DNA of 64,000 nucleotides. Source: Phytophthora sp. 'mugwort'. Taxonomy: Eukaryota; Oomycota; Peronosporomycetes; Peronosporales; Peronosporaceae. The stretch covers positions 4,650,001 through 4,714,000 of the forward strand of contig JAUCEF010000018.1 of the NCBI GenBank assembly GCA_033558025.1, given 5' to 3'. Position numbers and translations under genes: made by a program. The notes below the pieces were generated by a model. That model was not told the origin of the DNA, did no database searches, and saw nothing but the letters and a program-made list of their open reading frames with translations. Below are positions 10,540 through 20,885 of the stretch, piece by piece. Position 1 is the stretch's first letter; the number at the start of each line of letters is the position of its first letter.

Positions 10540-11625
10540 GCGCGGCGGTTTAGTCACCTCACAAAGCAAAACAATGTGGCCCCCACAATTGCAAAAAACT
10601 CAGGGTGGGGCCGATTTCCACCAGTGACAAACTCGCCCATGAGCGCAGCAAACGACCGGTCCACAAGATCAAGATCGCGCGGCCGGGGATACAGGGTCAA
10701 GGGCCGGCAAATGGACGTTGGGTGGCACGCAATCCGCTGGTGACATGTGTCACGACGGTGACACTCGTCACAACGACGAGGTGTCGCTACACGACATGCG
10801 CAGCATGACCGGCGGTAGACCGGGGCATCCGAGTTGCGGCTCTTGCGATGCATATGGCGTGGTACGTAAGCCGCGGAGCGGTGACTGCGGGGTCAGCAGC
10901 TCTGTGAAAGTTGTCGGTGAAGACAAATCAGTATCGGAACACAAGAGGTGCGAGCACCTACAGTCGCTGCTGGTGCGACTGTTGCGGTCTCTGTAAGGAA
11001 AAAAGAACACAGTCTCGCGGGGACAAGGCATCGATTCCTGACATGAACTAGTAGACGCAGAGCGTCTGATGTGTCTAGCTCGACGAACGAAGACAGTCCC
11101 TCCGATAGCGAGCAGCTATACATAGTTGTCAACGGAGTGACAGGGAAAGTCGACGACGTCATGGGAATAGGCAGCATATAGACTATTCCCACGGTGGAAG
11201 CTCTGTTGGAACTGGACGAGATGTCCATTGCCGACCTCGGCGACGACTTGAAGGTGTGATGTGAATTACGTACACTTAGTATCGAGTATTCTTGCTTTGA
11301 CGATCAATGTTCATGTTAGAATGGCATCTTATCCAAATTATCAAAGACACGTGTTCCTTCCTGTGTCCATCTAGATAAATATGTGACGAGGCAGCACGAC
11401 TATCTGACACCATCCGGCACGTCCGGACCATATTTTGGACCCATCTCATCCCAACGGGAGCCCATGACCTGAGGAAGCGTTAAACCCATTTTCTCTTCTG
11501 GAGGAGGTGGACTTTGACGACACCAAGAAGGCGCTTAGCGCGAGGAGCGGATCAGCGATCCCAAAGGACCCATCGAATCCTTACTATCCTTTGGTAAAAG
11601 ATTATCAAGACGTCTCGAAAGAACC

Positions 11626-12400
11626 TGTTGGGTCTACCTCTGGACCGAGGGGTACATCTTGATATTTGCTTGGTTCCCGGAACCAAATACTACGTGACGA
11701 GGCAGTGGTCTTTGCCGAAGGAACAGTGCGACGTCATTGACGCGTTCTCCCGTTGGAAATCGAGACCGGTATGGTGCGAAAGAGCAAGTCTCCGCACTCC
11801 ACACCGACGCTCTGTGTCAGAAATCAAACAACAAGCGGCATATCGGTCACGCTTCAATATGCTTCGCATGACCACCAATTCGGCGTAGACGCCTACTCCT
11901 AGGAAGAACGCTCCTCTGATCAACATGACGGGGTGTTCGGTGTACAGTGCGATCGACTTATTCGACAGCCACTATCAACCGCTTACGCGAGCAAACAATA
12001 TTCCGTTATCCGCGTTTAGCACATCCGTGCTCTATGCTATGGGAATGGCTGTCATGCCTCAAAGGGTATTAAAAGCGTCTGCAGCGTTAATCGTCTCGCG
12101 AATCAGTTGTTCAAACTCTAAAGTGCGTGTGCTCAGGCATTTGTGACGACATCTTTGTTCACAGTCGTGCAGAGCACGTAATGCCTGATGTGGAGAACCA
12201 CATTGAGCACCTACGGGCGGTGCTCGAGTGCATGCGAACACACAAGTTGTATGCCAATGCGTCTTAGTGCATCTTTGTGCTAAAAAAATTCCTTTCTTAG
12301 GATGCTTCATTGGAGAGCGTGGCTTTCGAGGTGATCCCGGTAAGGACGACGTCATTGAAGACGGACCGGTTTCAAATATTCAGAGAGCCTTGCAGAACTG
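11626..12400 (+). pseudogene. Reverse transcriptase remnant of the gypsy element
   Basis: LVPGTKYYVTRQWSLPKEQ (about 11655-11715) and FSAIDL-like VYSAIDLFDSHYQPLT (about 11940-11990) are typical of the N-terminal half of chromovirus RT. The catalytic region reads ICDDIFVHSRAEH, with the two Asp codons at 12145-12150, followed by HLRAVLECMRTHKLYAN. LANYLHMYIN follows near 12410. Frames change at least four times and a stop follows KLYANAS. Confidence 0.8.
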
Positions 12401-12559
12401 TCTTGTCTTGGCCAACTATTTGCACATGTACATCAATACGAACACGCGAGGTCACTGTCCAATCTCATATAAAAGGAGGTGATATGGGGTTAGAACACCG
12501 AGCATTAACATGCGTTTTAAGCAATAAGGAGTCTCCTTCAGGCGACGATTCTGGTGCTA

Positions 12560-12840
12560 CCCTAGGTCCCGATCGTCCTATCAGTGTCGTCTCTGACGCA
12601 ACAGACTTCGCCATCGGCAGTGCTTTAAAGCGTATGCCGAAGGGCGAGAACGTGTGATAGCATTTAAATTTCGCCAGCTTAAGGCTGCTGAGAAGAACTA
12701 CCCAGTTCATGACAAATCGATAGTGCCGATTAAGTACGCGTCCATTAAATCAGGGTTCAACTGGTCGGCTCTAGCCATTCGTGGTCTACACCGACCATGC
12801 GTTGCTACGCACGGTGACGCAATCAACTCATCTCTCTCAT
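12560..12840 (+). pseudogene. RNase H remnant of the gypsy element
   Basis: SVVSDATDFAIGSAL and, in another frame, AFKFRQLKAAEKNYPVHDKS match the retroelement RNase H domain (DASDFAIG..., SRQLKPAERNYPVHDKE in related elements). At least one frameshift, near the stop at 12657, separates the two. Confidence 0.78.
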
Positions 12841-13074
12841 AGATTGACCCGCGGGTACTTCTTCTTCGTGGAGTATAACTCAGGTGAGTAGAAGCGGGGT
12901 AGGCAGAGCGTCCTTGCCAACGCGTTGTCGCGCAGGGCTCGCTCATATCACGATGGTGGCTTCGTCTGTGACAGACTTAATCCGTGCGGCATATGCACGT
13001 GACGATTCATGCGTAGCTTTGCTATGAACGTTAGAAAGCGCGGAGTTTAGCAACTAGGACATTACATTGTCTGC

Positions 13075-13840
13075 GTGATGCGAGCGAGGCTGCATCAATA
13101 CACACTCGATGGTGGCTTATTGGTCTACGGTACTGGTTCGGAACCCACCCCACCTGTAGCGGTTTCACACGAAGAGGATCTAAAGTATCGCATCCTTTAT
13201 GAGCCACATGATACTCCATTTGGTGGTCATCTCGGTCGCGAAAAGAATTACAGCTCAGCGAGCATTTACTACGGGTGGCCAAAGCTGTACAGGTGGGTCG
13301 GAACCTACGTACGTACATGTCAGACGTGTTAACGGGTCAAACTGCACCACACTCGGCTGCTCCGCTGGCCAACCTGCGTACACCCACGGGATACTGGTAA
13401 TCCATGAGTATATACTTTGTGTTCGGCCCTCCACGCGATGCGGAGGGCAACTCGTGGTCTATATCGACCGATTTCGCAAGATGATTATATCGGTGGTGTC
13501 GGATTTCATCGATTGCGCAAGAACAGCTACGCTTTTATGGATCGCGCGTTTTGGCAGCATGGGTTGCCAGAGGCGGTTGTCTCGGTTCGAGACCCCGTTT
13601 CACGGGACGTCGGTCTTTAAGGTGCTCGGCACACGACTCGACATGTCCGTAGCGGACCATCCGCAGCCCGATGTTCAGATTGAATGTGTTAATCGCGTAG
13701 TCGAAGATGTGCTATGGAGTGTAGACCCGAGTAATGGAGCTCTATGATCCCGCTCGTTGAGTTTGTATTGGATAATGTGGTGCATGCCTCGACATGCTTC
13801 ATTCCGTTCTATGCAAACGGCCTCCCCCCCCGGGTCCCGT
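13075..13840 (+). pseudogene. Integrase remnant of the gypsy element
   Basis: The zinc-finger part is well kept (HDTPFGGHLG, then YVRTCQTC, an H2C2 pattern). The core follows in several frames: VVYIDRFRKMI, GTRLDMSVADHPQPDVQIE, NRVVEDVLWS, then VEFVLDNVVHASTCFIPF. The DHPQTDGQTE-type motif is altered (P for T, V for G, I for T) and the frames are interrupted. Confidence 0.8.
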
Positions 13841-14662
13841 TGACAACCCCCCTCTCTGGTTCGAGGATTGATGGTGAAGGAATAGCCGAAGGCTCGCTGA
13901 CGTTAGTCCTCTTGCGGTTCGAATGCAAGTTGATGTGTTCGTGTCAGCCATTTGAATGTCGACGTGTACGCGTCACGATGGCTGGGAGCCAAAACGTTCA
14001 GAAGGAACAGGCTGACGCTAAAGGCAAAAGCAATGTAGAAGTGTTCAAAGGCGGTTACCTAGTTTTAGTAAGAGTTAAGAACCTACCTACACATGCAGTT
14101 TCGGCAGTCTGCAAGACTAGGTTTCATTGTTTTTTCAAGGTCGTTTCCAAAAGGGGCCTTGTGTGTACGCCCAACTTTGTTTAAAAAATGCGTATACACA
14201 CCGTGTTTTACGTAGGTTTACTCAAGCCATATCGCGACCCGGCTCAGGTGAGCTTGGAGGCATTGTTGCTCCGGTTCCCGGCCGAAATCACACACGAAAG
14301 GTTGCTGCCGACCGAAGCGCTGGAGGCTCACAAGGAGGTTCATCTGACCGCGCATCTCGACGTCGTCGAAGCGAGAGCGGCGGACGGTCCCAGAGACGTC
14401 ATGCGGTTGGTAACCGAGTCAGGAGACTGAAACCGGTGGACCCGCTTATGAACAGTCTCTATAGCGTCCGTGAGACGCGAGCGATGATCCGTCCCCCCCC
14501 CCGGCAGACTCTTTGTAGGGTCGTCATGAGATTTGGAACCTTTCCCCAGTTGCTCCCGACTCGCTGCATGAAGGTCCAGCCGGTCAGGACGAGCTCGGAC
14601 GAGCTCCGGCATTGCTCGATGAGAAGCACAGCTCAGCTACCTCGCGGAACGTCTTCTGGTAT

Positions 14663-14760
14663 GGTGTCGCCGTCCAGGGTCGTACCGAGTATCTTGTGAA
14701 GTGGGGGTGGGGGTATCCCCACTCACAAGCCACATGGGAGTATGAGGTCGCCCGCTGACA
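14663..14760 (+). pseudogene. Chromodomain-like end of the gypsy polyprotein
   Basis: EYLVKWGWGYPHSQATWEYEV, then a stop, then QDCPNVV. The chromodomain pattern YLVKW.GYP..ATWE is clear. Such domains target chromovirus integration to marked chromatin. Confidence 0.65.
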
Positions 14761-15610
14761 GGACTGCCCAAACGTCGTGATGCTTTCGATCGTCAGGGTC
14801 GCCAGGGAGGGCCGGCGGCCTCGTCGCTCCACGCTCCTCGGCATTAGCTCAGGAGGAGCCGCAAAGAAAGATTCAAATTTCGGCCCGCTGCAGTACTCAG
14901 CTCGCTGGAAAGCTTGGTGGTGCGCGATCCTACTTCGCGGCACCCCGCGCGGGTTTGCTGTGGCTTCGCGCGCTCGCAACCGCCTCCGTTGGTCGTTTAT
15001 GTACTTTTCACCCCCACTTTTCAAATGGGCACACGAGTCACTCTTATTATCATCTCTTCCCTTGAATAGGTAGCTAACAAAACAGACATACAGATATTTC
15101 CCTCACTTCCGACACTGCGGTCAAATAATAACCTGTGTGGCAATAATAATATTATATCCTGGAGGTCACTTGCCCGCCTCCCCATTTGAGATCCGACCGA
15201 AGGCGGAAAAATGGAGCAGACACCGCGCACGGGTTACGTCAAGCTTTGCGTGCATCTAGTTCACTTTGCACCTTGCACTCTCAAGCAACACTCACTCCTC
15301 CCCTCAACACTAACATGGGACACTGGATGTCCATTGCGCAGAAACGCCAAGTTATCGCTAAGTCGAGTGTCCCTCAATGACCCATTCTAAGTCAATGTCA
15401 GTTTGGAATTAGCTCAGCAGAGAGCTAGCGGCTCGGCAAAAGCCGGACAATGGTTGCCATGTTGTCGTACTTAGTGTTGGCTTTGCGAAGTCAGTCGTCC
15501 ATGGGTGTAGTCTTTAAACTTAGACTAGAGCGAGAAGGAAAATATCATACCATGTGTAAGTCCTCTTTATTCGTGATGCTCAGTGTTGTATTTCGGTGTG
15601 GCTGCGGGCG
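14761..15610. other. Non-coding stretch after the gypsy remnant
   Basis: A GC-rich part (to about 15010) is followed by mixed sequence. It may hold the remains of a 3' LTR, but no copy was recognised upstream. No gene seen. Confidence 0.35.
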
Positions 15611-15760
15611 GGATCTTAAATTGGCGAGCGCACTCATCACGTGTTTTGACCTCCACGCGAGGCTGTCGCAACCTACTTGTGCAGCATCAAGGGCACGGCA
15701 CCGCCAAGCAACCCTCGCTGTTCTATCACGCAGAACACTCCCGAACTTTGACATCCGATT
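15611..15760 (+). repeat. Fragment resembling the upstream region of WrbA copy 3
   Basis: Same-strand similarity to 18634-18740: GGATCTTA, GCGCACTCATCAC and CCAAGCAACC..CTGTTCTAT occur in the same order in both. It stops before the promoter and gene, so it is a truncated copy next to the arm-B boundary. Confidence 0.6.
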
Positions 15761-15825
15761 GTCACTGGAGGTCCTGCCGACGAGTGCTGGCTACTCAAAC
15801 TGACGAAGGACGCTCGAACATGCCG

Positions 15826-15887
15826 ACGTACTGTACTGTACAGTACACTGTACTACTCAGTACTGAGTACTGTACAGTACATTGTAT
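15826..15887. repeat. Imperfect palindrome of GTAC/TGTACAG units at the end of arm B
   Basis: Centre ATCTCAGTACTGAGT-like, with perfect pairing over 15854-15869 around 15861/15862, and flanking TGTACTGTACAGTACA-type arms on both sides. It lies exactly where similarity between the two duplication arms ends. Could be the ends of a small transposon or a recombination hotspot. Confidence 0.65.
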
Positions 15888-16642
15888 TGATAACGATGCT
15901 GCGGTTAGGACAATGCGATGATTATGGAATCCGAAGATGAACTCTGACGTGGCAGCTTTGCCTCGGTAGTCGCCACTCACGCGGCCGAATTGCTCCGAGG
16001 CATGCCACACGCTTCCATTGGCGGCTTGAGAAGTGTAGCGTCTAGAGTTAGCATGTGATTGAACACCATCACCACCGAATGCGCCACCGACACCGTCTAA
16101 GTTCACCAGCTTGGATGGAGTTTACATTGGCAAAGCACATGCAGGTTAGGTGGTAGCGGCGGCAATAATCCACGTAAGCTATAGCCTACAGTCATAGCTC
16201 GAGAAGGTCGTAACAGTTAAACTAGTTGATTAAGCTGCAGTACTAACTTGGCTTATTGAGCCCACATTTGACAGATCTTCGCACGTAAACTGAGCGGGGT
16301 TCCTCAGGCTAAGAGCCGCTGCATTCGACGGCCATGTACCAAAACGTGCCAACCTGCATTTTACTTTTACGGGCTTGCACTCACAATACAATTCATTTCT
16401 GCATCGCAAAACGTCACGGACAGACCCACAAAACCAATACAGCGTCGTGTAAACAGTGTAAAGTGGCCATTAAGTAAGAACAGGTCGAAACTCACAAATA
16501 CAGTAGCAACGTGTGAATTATGTTAATTTGTTCCAGAATGGCAAGCTTAGAGGGCTGCTAGTACCACGCACAAAGCACCCATACGCTCGCGTATCTCTAG
16601 TCCTACACTAACGCACGCGCTACTTGCTGATACAATAGACGC

Positions 16643-17245
16643 TTAGACGGACAGCTTCTTGGCGATCTCAGCAAACGACTTGCCCTGCGTGGTAGCGACA
16701 GTCAGCTCCAGCTTCGACGGCTGGCGAGAGCCGTCGCTGTTGGCCAGGGTACCGGCACCCCACGGGGAACCGCCGTGGACCTCGTCCATGTTGAAAAGCT
16801 CGGGAGCGCGATAGCCCAGTGGGACGAACGTCAGACCTTGATGGGCCAGGAACGTCAGAGCAGTAAAGGCCGTGGTCTCCTGGCCGCCACCCTGGGTGCC
16901 CGTGCTGAAGAAGATGCCGGCGGGCTTGCCCACCAGAGCACCGGCCGCCCACAGGCCGCCGCACGAGTCGAAGAATGCCTTCATTTGCGACGGCAGTGAG
17001 CCGAAGCGCGTAGGGAAGCCGAACAGGATGCCATCCGCCTCCTTCAGCGCATCCGGGGTGGCGATCGGATAGTCCTTCTTGGGGGCGGCGTGCATCTTGG
17101 CTAGAATCTCCTCGGAAAGGGTCTCCTCCACCTGGTAGATCTCGGCGGTCACGCCATCCACGGACTCAACGCCCTTCTTGACGGTCTCGGCCATCGTCGA
17201 GATGTGGTTGTAGCACGAGTAGTAGACGATTGCAATCTTGGCCAT
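16643..17245 (-). CDS. WrbA-type NAD(P)H:quinone oxidoreductase, copy 2 (inverted)
   Basis: An intronless, intact 200-residue paralogue of copy 1 on the opposite strand. It shares the changed FMN loop (S-C-Y-N-H) but keeps [23 protein letters not shown] and QGKSF, the forms also found in copy 4; copy 1 therefore carries the derived states at these places. Expected activity is two-electron reduction of quinones with FMN and NAD(P)H. Its promoter is duplicated with copy 1 (TCAAGACTGAACCAAGC before both genes). No presequence. Confidence 0.9.
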   Translation of the reverse strand: MAKIAIVYYSCYNHISTMAETVKKGVESVDGVTAEIYQVEETLSEEILAKMHAAPKKDYPIATPDALKEADGILFGFPTRFGSLPSQMKAFFDSCGGLWAAGALVGKPAGIFFSTGTQGGGQETTAFTALTFLAHQGLTFVPLGYRAPELFNMDEVHGGSPWGAGTLANSDGSRQPSKLELTVATTQGKSFAEIAKKLSV

Positions 17246-17295
17246 GGTGTCTAGGTTGTTCGCTTGGTTCAGTCTTGATTTGAGTCGGAGAAAGA

Positions 17296-17322
17296 AGTTT
17301 CAGGAATGAAGAGAGGTAATGA
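17296..17322 (-). promoter_or_regulatory. Tandem initiator-like elements of WrbA copy 2
   Basis: Reading on the minus strand: TCATTACCTCTC (17311-17322) directly followed by TTCATTCCTGAAACT (17296-17310), about 50-77 nt before the ATG. Two oomycete Inr-type signals in a row. Confidence 0.55.
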
Positions 17323-17755
17323 GCCTGCGGTCTCAGATCAAGGAGCTGCTGCGCCGTCGACCCATTCGAGTGATTGATCGCTCGCCTTTATGCGCACGAA
17401 GAGACACGCTAGGTACCAACATGGCGGCACAAGCTGAAACTGCTTAGGCGCGCCATGATAGCGCAATCGAAGCGTGACGTGGTTCCCAAAGCGTACATCA
17501 AGACCTATGATTGGCCAGATGACGCTGATTATGTTATAAGAGGCGGCCGTAGACATTGCCGCCCCACGATGATTGGCTGTGAGGTCAAAGTGTGACGGCG
17601 GAATGCGTAAGACATGGCTGCAAACCAGCCCTTAGCCCAATGCAAGGATCGATCCGTGACGATAAACTGCAAGACAGCGGACTAATTGGGCGGGGCTGAC
17701 TATGAGCAGCCAACCCGTTTTTCTCTAGTGGAAAAGCTGTATACAGGCCGGAATA

Positions 17756-18227
17756 CATGGCTTCCGAAAATCCGAAAATAGCATTGTCAATACATGTAAC
17801 ATTGTTTTTTAGAAAATACCAGTAAATTATGTTTTGGCATAATTGATTTTCGGGACGACTTGGGAACGCAGAATTTATACACTTAAACTTTCCAACGAAA
17901 CTGTTTACCCGAATCACCAACCATTCATTAGAACCTGTTTTCCCGCATGCGCGCACACTGCTCTCAGTTTTCTATTATCCGGCTTCTCACACCCAAACAC
18001 GGTGGTTTGCATCATACGCGACCCACCTGCCCTGATTTCAGGCCGCGAGCGTTAAGAAATCTTCGCAGAAAACTTGGTTGATAGCCATTTTATGAAGGCT
18101 ATGTTCGACTGACTGATGCGGCGGTCTGTACCAAACCGAAACCTGATAAGTATATGGCATTATTTATTTCAAGTAGCTTGCTTATGCCATAATTTATGGG
18201 ATGAATTAAAGAATCTGTCGAGCCTTG
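17756..18227. mobile_element. Non-autonomous hAT-like insertion (472 bp) with 8-bp target duplication
   Basis: The insert is flanked by CCGGAATA at 17748-17755 and again at 18228-18235. Arm A has the same site only once (TATTCCGG, 7387-7394) and no insert, so the empty site is in the window. Ends are short imperfect inverted repeats: CATGGCT at the left and AGCCTTG (complement CAAGGCT) at the right. An 8-bp duplication and CA..G ends are typical of the hAT superfamily. No transposase is encoded; AT-rich inside. Confidence 0.75.
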
Positions 18228-18871
18228 CCGGAATATAATATTGACGACTTGGATCGGGATCGTAACTGCAGCGGTAACCGCATACTAACGGTCACTGTCG
18301 CCGAGGCACATACGGACATCTTCGTGTGGACGTGCTAGGAGGCGGGCGGTTTCGCGCTGAGTTGCAAATCGTACTCAGTCAATGCAGCCCGCACGCGGTC
18401 ACAACCAGCCAAGATAACTACCAATTTATTCTAGCGTCCGTAGAAGAAGCGGCACGAATAACCCGATTGTCATTGCATATACCTCCAAAGACTCCAACGT
18501 GGTGATCGCGTTTACCAAGCCATCTCTACTGTTGTGCAAATTGCATAGCTTACTGTAGAGCAAAAATGCAAATACCGTACACTTCAAATTATAGTACCCT
18601 TTAATCACACTCTCGGGCACTAACTATGCGCGCAGGATCTTAGCGCACTCATCACCTCCATCCGGGGTTGAAACTGAGTCAGAGATGTTGCAACCACGCT
18701 GTCCCAAGCAACCGCCACTGTTCTATCTATGCATTCAAATACACCGGCTTACAAATTCTGACGAAAATACGGGACTGGCATGTTTACCATGATTATTCAC
18801 GACCCAAAGAAACAGCTCGGCCAGAGGCTACCCAACCAAGACAACATGTAGGTCAATCCACAGGCTCCAGC

Positions 18872-18890
18872 TCACTTTTCACTTGCCTTT
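18872..18890 (+). promoter_or_regulatory. Initiator-like element of WrbA copy 3
   Basis: TCACTTTTCACTTGCCTTT, two overlapping Inr-type signals ending 47 nt before the ATG at 18938. Confidence 0.5.
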
Positions 18891-18937
18891 GTCTAGACCA
18901 CATTAAGCAACATCCAACAGCAAGCACCACGATCAAC

Positions 18938-19540
18938 ATGATCAACGTCGCCATCATCTACTACTCCACCTACGGCCACATCGCCACCCTCGCTGATTCC
19001 GTCAAGGCCGGCGTCGAGTCCGTACCCGGCGTCACCGCCACGATCTACCAGGTCGCCGAGACCCTGTCGGAGGAGATCCTGTCCAAGATGCACGCGTCGT
19101 CCAAGAACGATTACCCGGTGGCCACGGCCGAGACGCTGAAGGAGGCAGACGCCATTCTCTTCGGCTTCCCTACTCGCTTCGGCGCGTTCCCCGCCCAGGT
19201 GAAAGCTCTGTTCGACTCGTGCGGCGGTGTGTGGGCCAAAGGAGAGCTTGTTGGCAAGCCGGCCGGCATCTTCTTCAGCACAGGACTGCTTGGTGCCGGC
19301 CAAGAGACGACAGCCTTTACGGCTATTACCTTCTTAGCTCACCAGGGCATGACGTTCGTGCCTCTTGGCTTCCGTGCTCCGGAAATGTTCAACGTCGAGG
19401 AGGTACACGGCGGCTCTCCGTGGGGTGCCGGTGCGATCGCTGGCAGCGACGGATCCCGCCAGGTCTCGAAGCTGGAGAAGGCCATTGCCACCACGCAGGG
19501 TAAGTCATTCGCCGAGATCGCCAAGAAGCTGTCAGCATGA
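18938..19540 (+). CDS. WrbA-type NAD(P)H:quinone oxidoreductase, copy 3
   Basis: A 200-residue WrbA protein and the most diverged of the four. The FMN loop has the usual form (YYSTYGHIATLA). It differs in many surface positions and in the active-site rim (STGLLGAGQE for [23 protein letters not shown]). The open frame continues upstream to about 18668, but the ATG at 18938 aligns with the starts of the other copies and lies just behind an initiator-like signal, so I chose it. Probably cytosolic quinone reductase. Confidence 0.88.
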   Translation: MINVAIIYYSTYGHIATLADSVKAGVESVPGVTATIYQVAETLSEEILSKMHASSKNDYPVATAETLKEADAILFGFPTRFGAFPAQVKALFDSCGGVWAKGELVGKPAGIFFSTGLLGAGQETTAFTAITFLAHQGMTFVPLGFRAPEMFNVEEVHGGSPWGAGAIAGSDGSRQVSKLEKAIATTQGKSFAEIAKKLSA

Positions 19541-20057
19541 GCACTGTAGCACGACATAGAACGATAGAGACAATGAGAGTGCTGCTGATTGGACTTTATG
19601 ACAGCTCGTGCACACGGCGATAGATACGAATTTACGCACCTCTTTTTTAGTCGGAGTTGATTCCTGTATTGCAGCGCTTCTCGTTTGACGGCAAGTTGTG
19701 CATTTTGAATATCTGTATTAGGTTCCGTCGGTGCTGTTCACGAATCACCCGGTCAATAATCAAGGCGACGGAGCCAATAGCGCGGCGTCAAGTGAATCGC
19801 GGTGCCACGTCACACAAGACTGGTCGATTGGCTAATCAAACCTCAATACAGTTTTGTATCGGGTTTGCAGGGATATGTTCGATGCTATCTACCAAACTGA
19901 CATTTGTTCTTGCGAATCAGTTTTATCACTATTATCACTTCTGCGAGCATAACAAGTTATACACTCTTGCTTCAACTTGGCAAGGTAATGACGTACTTCA
20001 TGATTTGCTACTACCTCTTACTATCTGCAACGTCCAGAGCGCCACGCACTCCAACCT

Positions 20058-20073
20058 GCTCATTCCTGAATCC
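20058..20073 (+). promoter_or_regulatory. Initiator-type core promoter of WrbA copy 4
   Basis: GCTCATTCCTGAATCC, a good match to the oomycete Inr, ends 36 nt before the ATG at 20110. Confidence 0.6.
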
Positions 20074-20109
20074 GCCTTACCTCGCTCAAGTCCAATCTCC
20101 AGCTTCATC

Positions 20110-20712
20110 ATGACCAAGATCGCTATTATCTACTACTCCACTTACGGCCACGTCGTTAAACTCGCCGAGGCTGCCAAGGAGGGCGTCGAATCCGTGGACG
20201 GTGTGACCGCCGAGATCTACCAGGTGAAGGAGACGTTGCCCGAGGAGGTCCTGGCCAAGATGCACGCAGCCCCCAAGAAGGACCACCCGATCGCCACGGT
20301 GGACGTGCTTAAGGAGGCAGACGGTATTCTCTTCGGCTTCCCCACGCGCTTCGGCTCGCTATCGGCGCAGGTTAAGGCCTTTTTCGACTCGTGCGGTGGC
20401 CTGTGGGCGACTGGTGCTCTGGTGGGAAAGCCCGCCGGCATCTTTTTCAGTACGGGCACCCAGGGTGGCGGTCAGGAGACTACGGCCTTCACGGCCCTGA
20501 CATTCCTGGCCCACCAAGGTCTGACGTTCGTGCCTCTGGGCTATCGCGCTCCCGAGCTCTTCAACATGGACGAAGTCCACGGCGGATCTCCGTGGGGCGC
20601 CGGCACCCTGGCCAATGGCGACGGGTCTCGCCAGCCGTCGAAGCTGGAGCTGACTGTCGCCACCACACAGGGCAAGTCGTTCGCCGAGGTGGCCAAGAAG
20701 CTGGCGGCTTAG
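20110..20712 (+). CDS. WrbA-type NAD(P)H:quinone oxidoreductase, copy 4
   Basis: A 200-residue WrbA protein with the usual FMN loop ([12 protein letters not shown]) and all other family motifs ([34 protein letters not shown]). It is closer to copy 2 than to copy 3 over most of its length, so the cluster has a mixed history. The open frame extends upstream without a stop, but length, family start and the initiator signal at 20058 point to the ATG at 20110. Expected role: FMN-dependent two-electron quinone reduction in oxidative stress. Confidence 0.9.
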   Translation: MTKIAIIYYSTYGHVVKLAEAAKEGVESVDGVTAEIYQVKETLPEEVLAKMHAAPKKDHPIATVDVLKEADGILFGFPTRFGSLSAQVKAFFDSCGGLWATGALVGKPAGIFFSTGTQGGGQETTAFTALTFLAHQGLTFVPLGYRAPELFNMDEVHGGSPWGAGTLANGDGSRQPSKLELTVATTQGKSFAEVAKKLAA

Positions 20713-20885
20713 GTGTGCGTGTTTACAACTGAGACCATACCGCCCAGTGTCTGTCGTGTTGCGGTCTTCTTCTATATTCTAATTTGGATGAAATGAAAGC
20801 TCGTACTCATTGCCACCGTCAATATGGTCGTCTATTTTCGCTATAGTGTTTGGTCGTCTCTCTCTCTGTATGTACTATAGAGTTC

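Larger units (their letters stand above)
10540..14760 (+). mobile_element. Decayed Ty3/gypsy (chromovirus-like) retrotransposon
   Basis: Pieces of a pol polyprotein occur in the normal order on one strand, broken by many stops and frameshifts: spacer and RT start (11500-11890), reverse transcriptase (11925-12400), RNase H (12560-12840), integrase zinc finger and core (13075-13840), the LKPYRDP segment (about 14220) and a chromodomain-like end (14663-14750). The order RT-RNase H-integrase-chromodomain defines Ty3/gypsy chromoviruses, which are common in Phytophthora. A gag-like basic stretch may start near 10540. I searched by eye for LTRs on both sides and found none, so the ends are uncertain. 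The element cannot be active. Confidence 0.82.
15888..18512 (-). repeat. Arm B of the inverted segmental duplication
   Basis: Reverse-complement partner of 7135-9131. It begins at TGATAACGATGCTGCGG and includes the WrbA copy 2 gene, its promoter and upstream DNA up to the match of GGCTTGG.AAACGCGATCAC near 18505. It is longer than arm A mainly because of the 472-bp insertion at 17756-18227. Limits are approximate. Confidence 0.75.

Noticed and set aside
14761..15610. Possible 3' LTR of the gypsy element
   Set aside because: No matching copy found on the 5' side by eye; an alignment of 9.1-10.6 kb with 14.7-15.8 kb would decide.
16775..17072. Plus-strand ORFs across WrbA copy 2 (and the equivalents over copies 1, 3 and 4)
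   Set aside because: They recur over all four paralogues only because the sense sequence is conserved.
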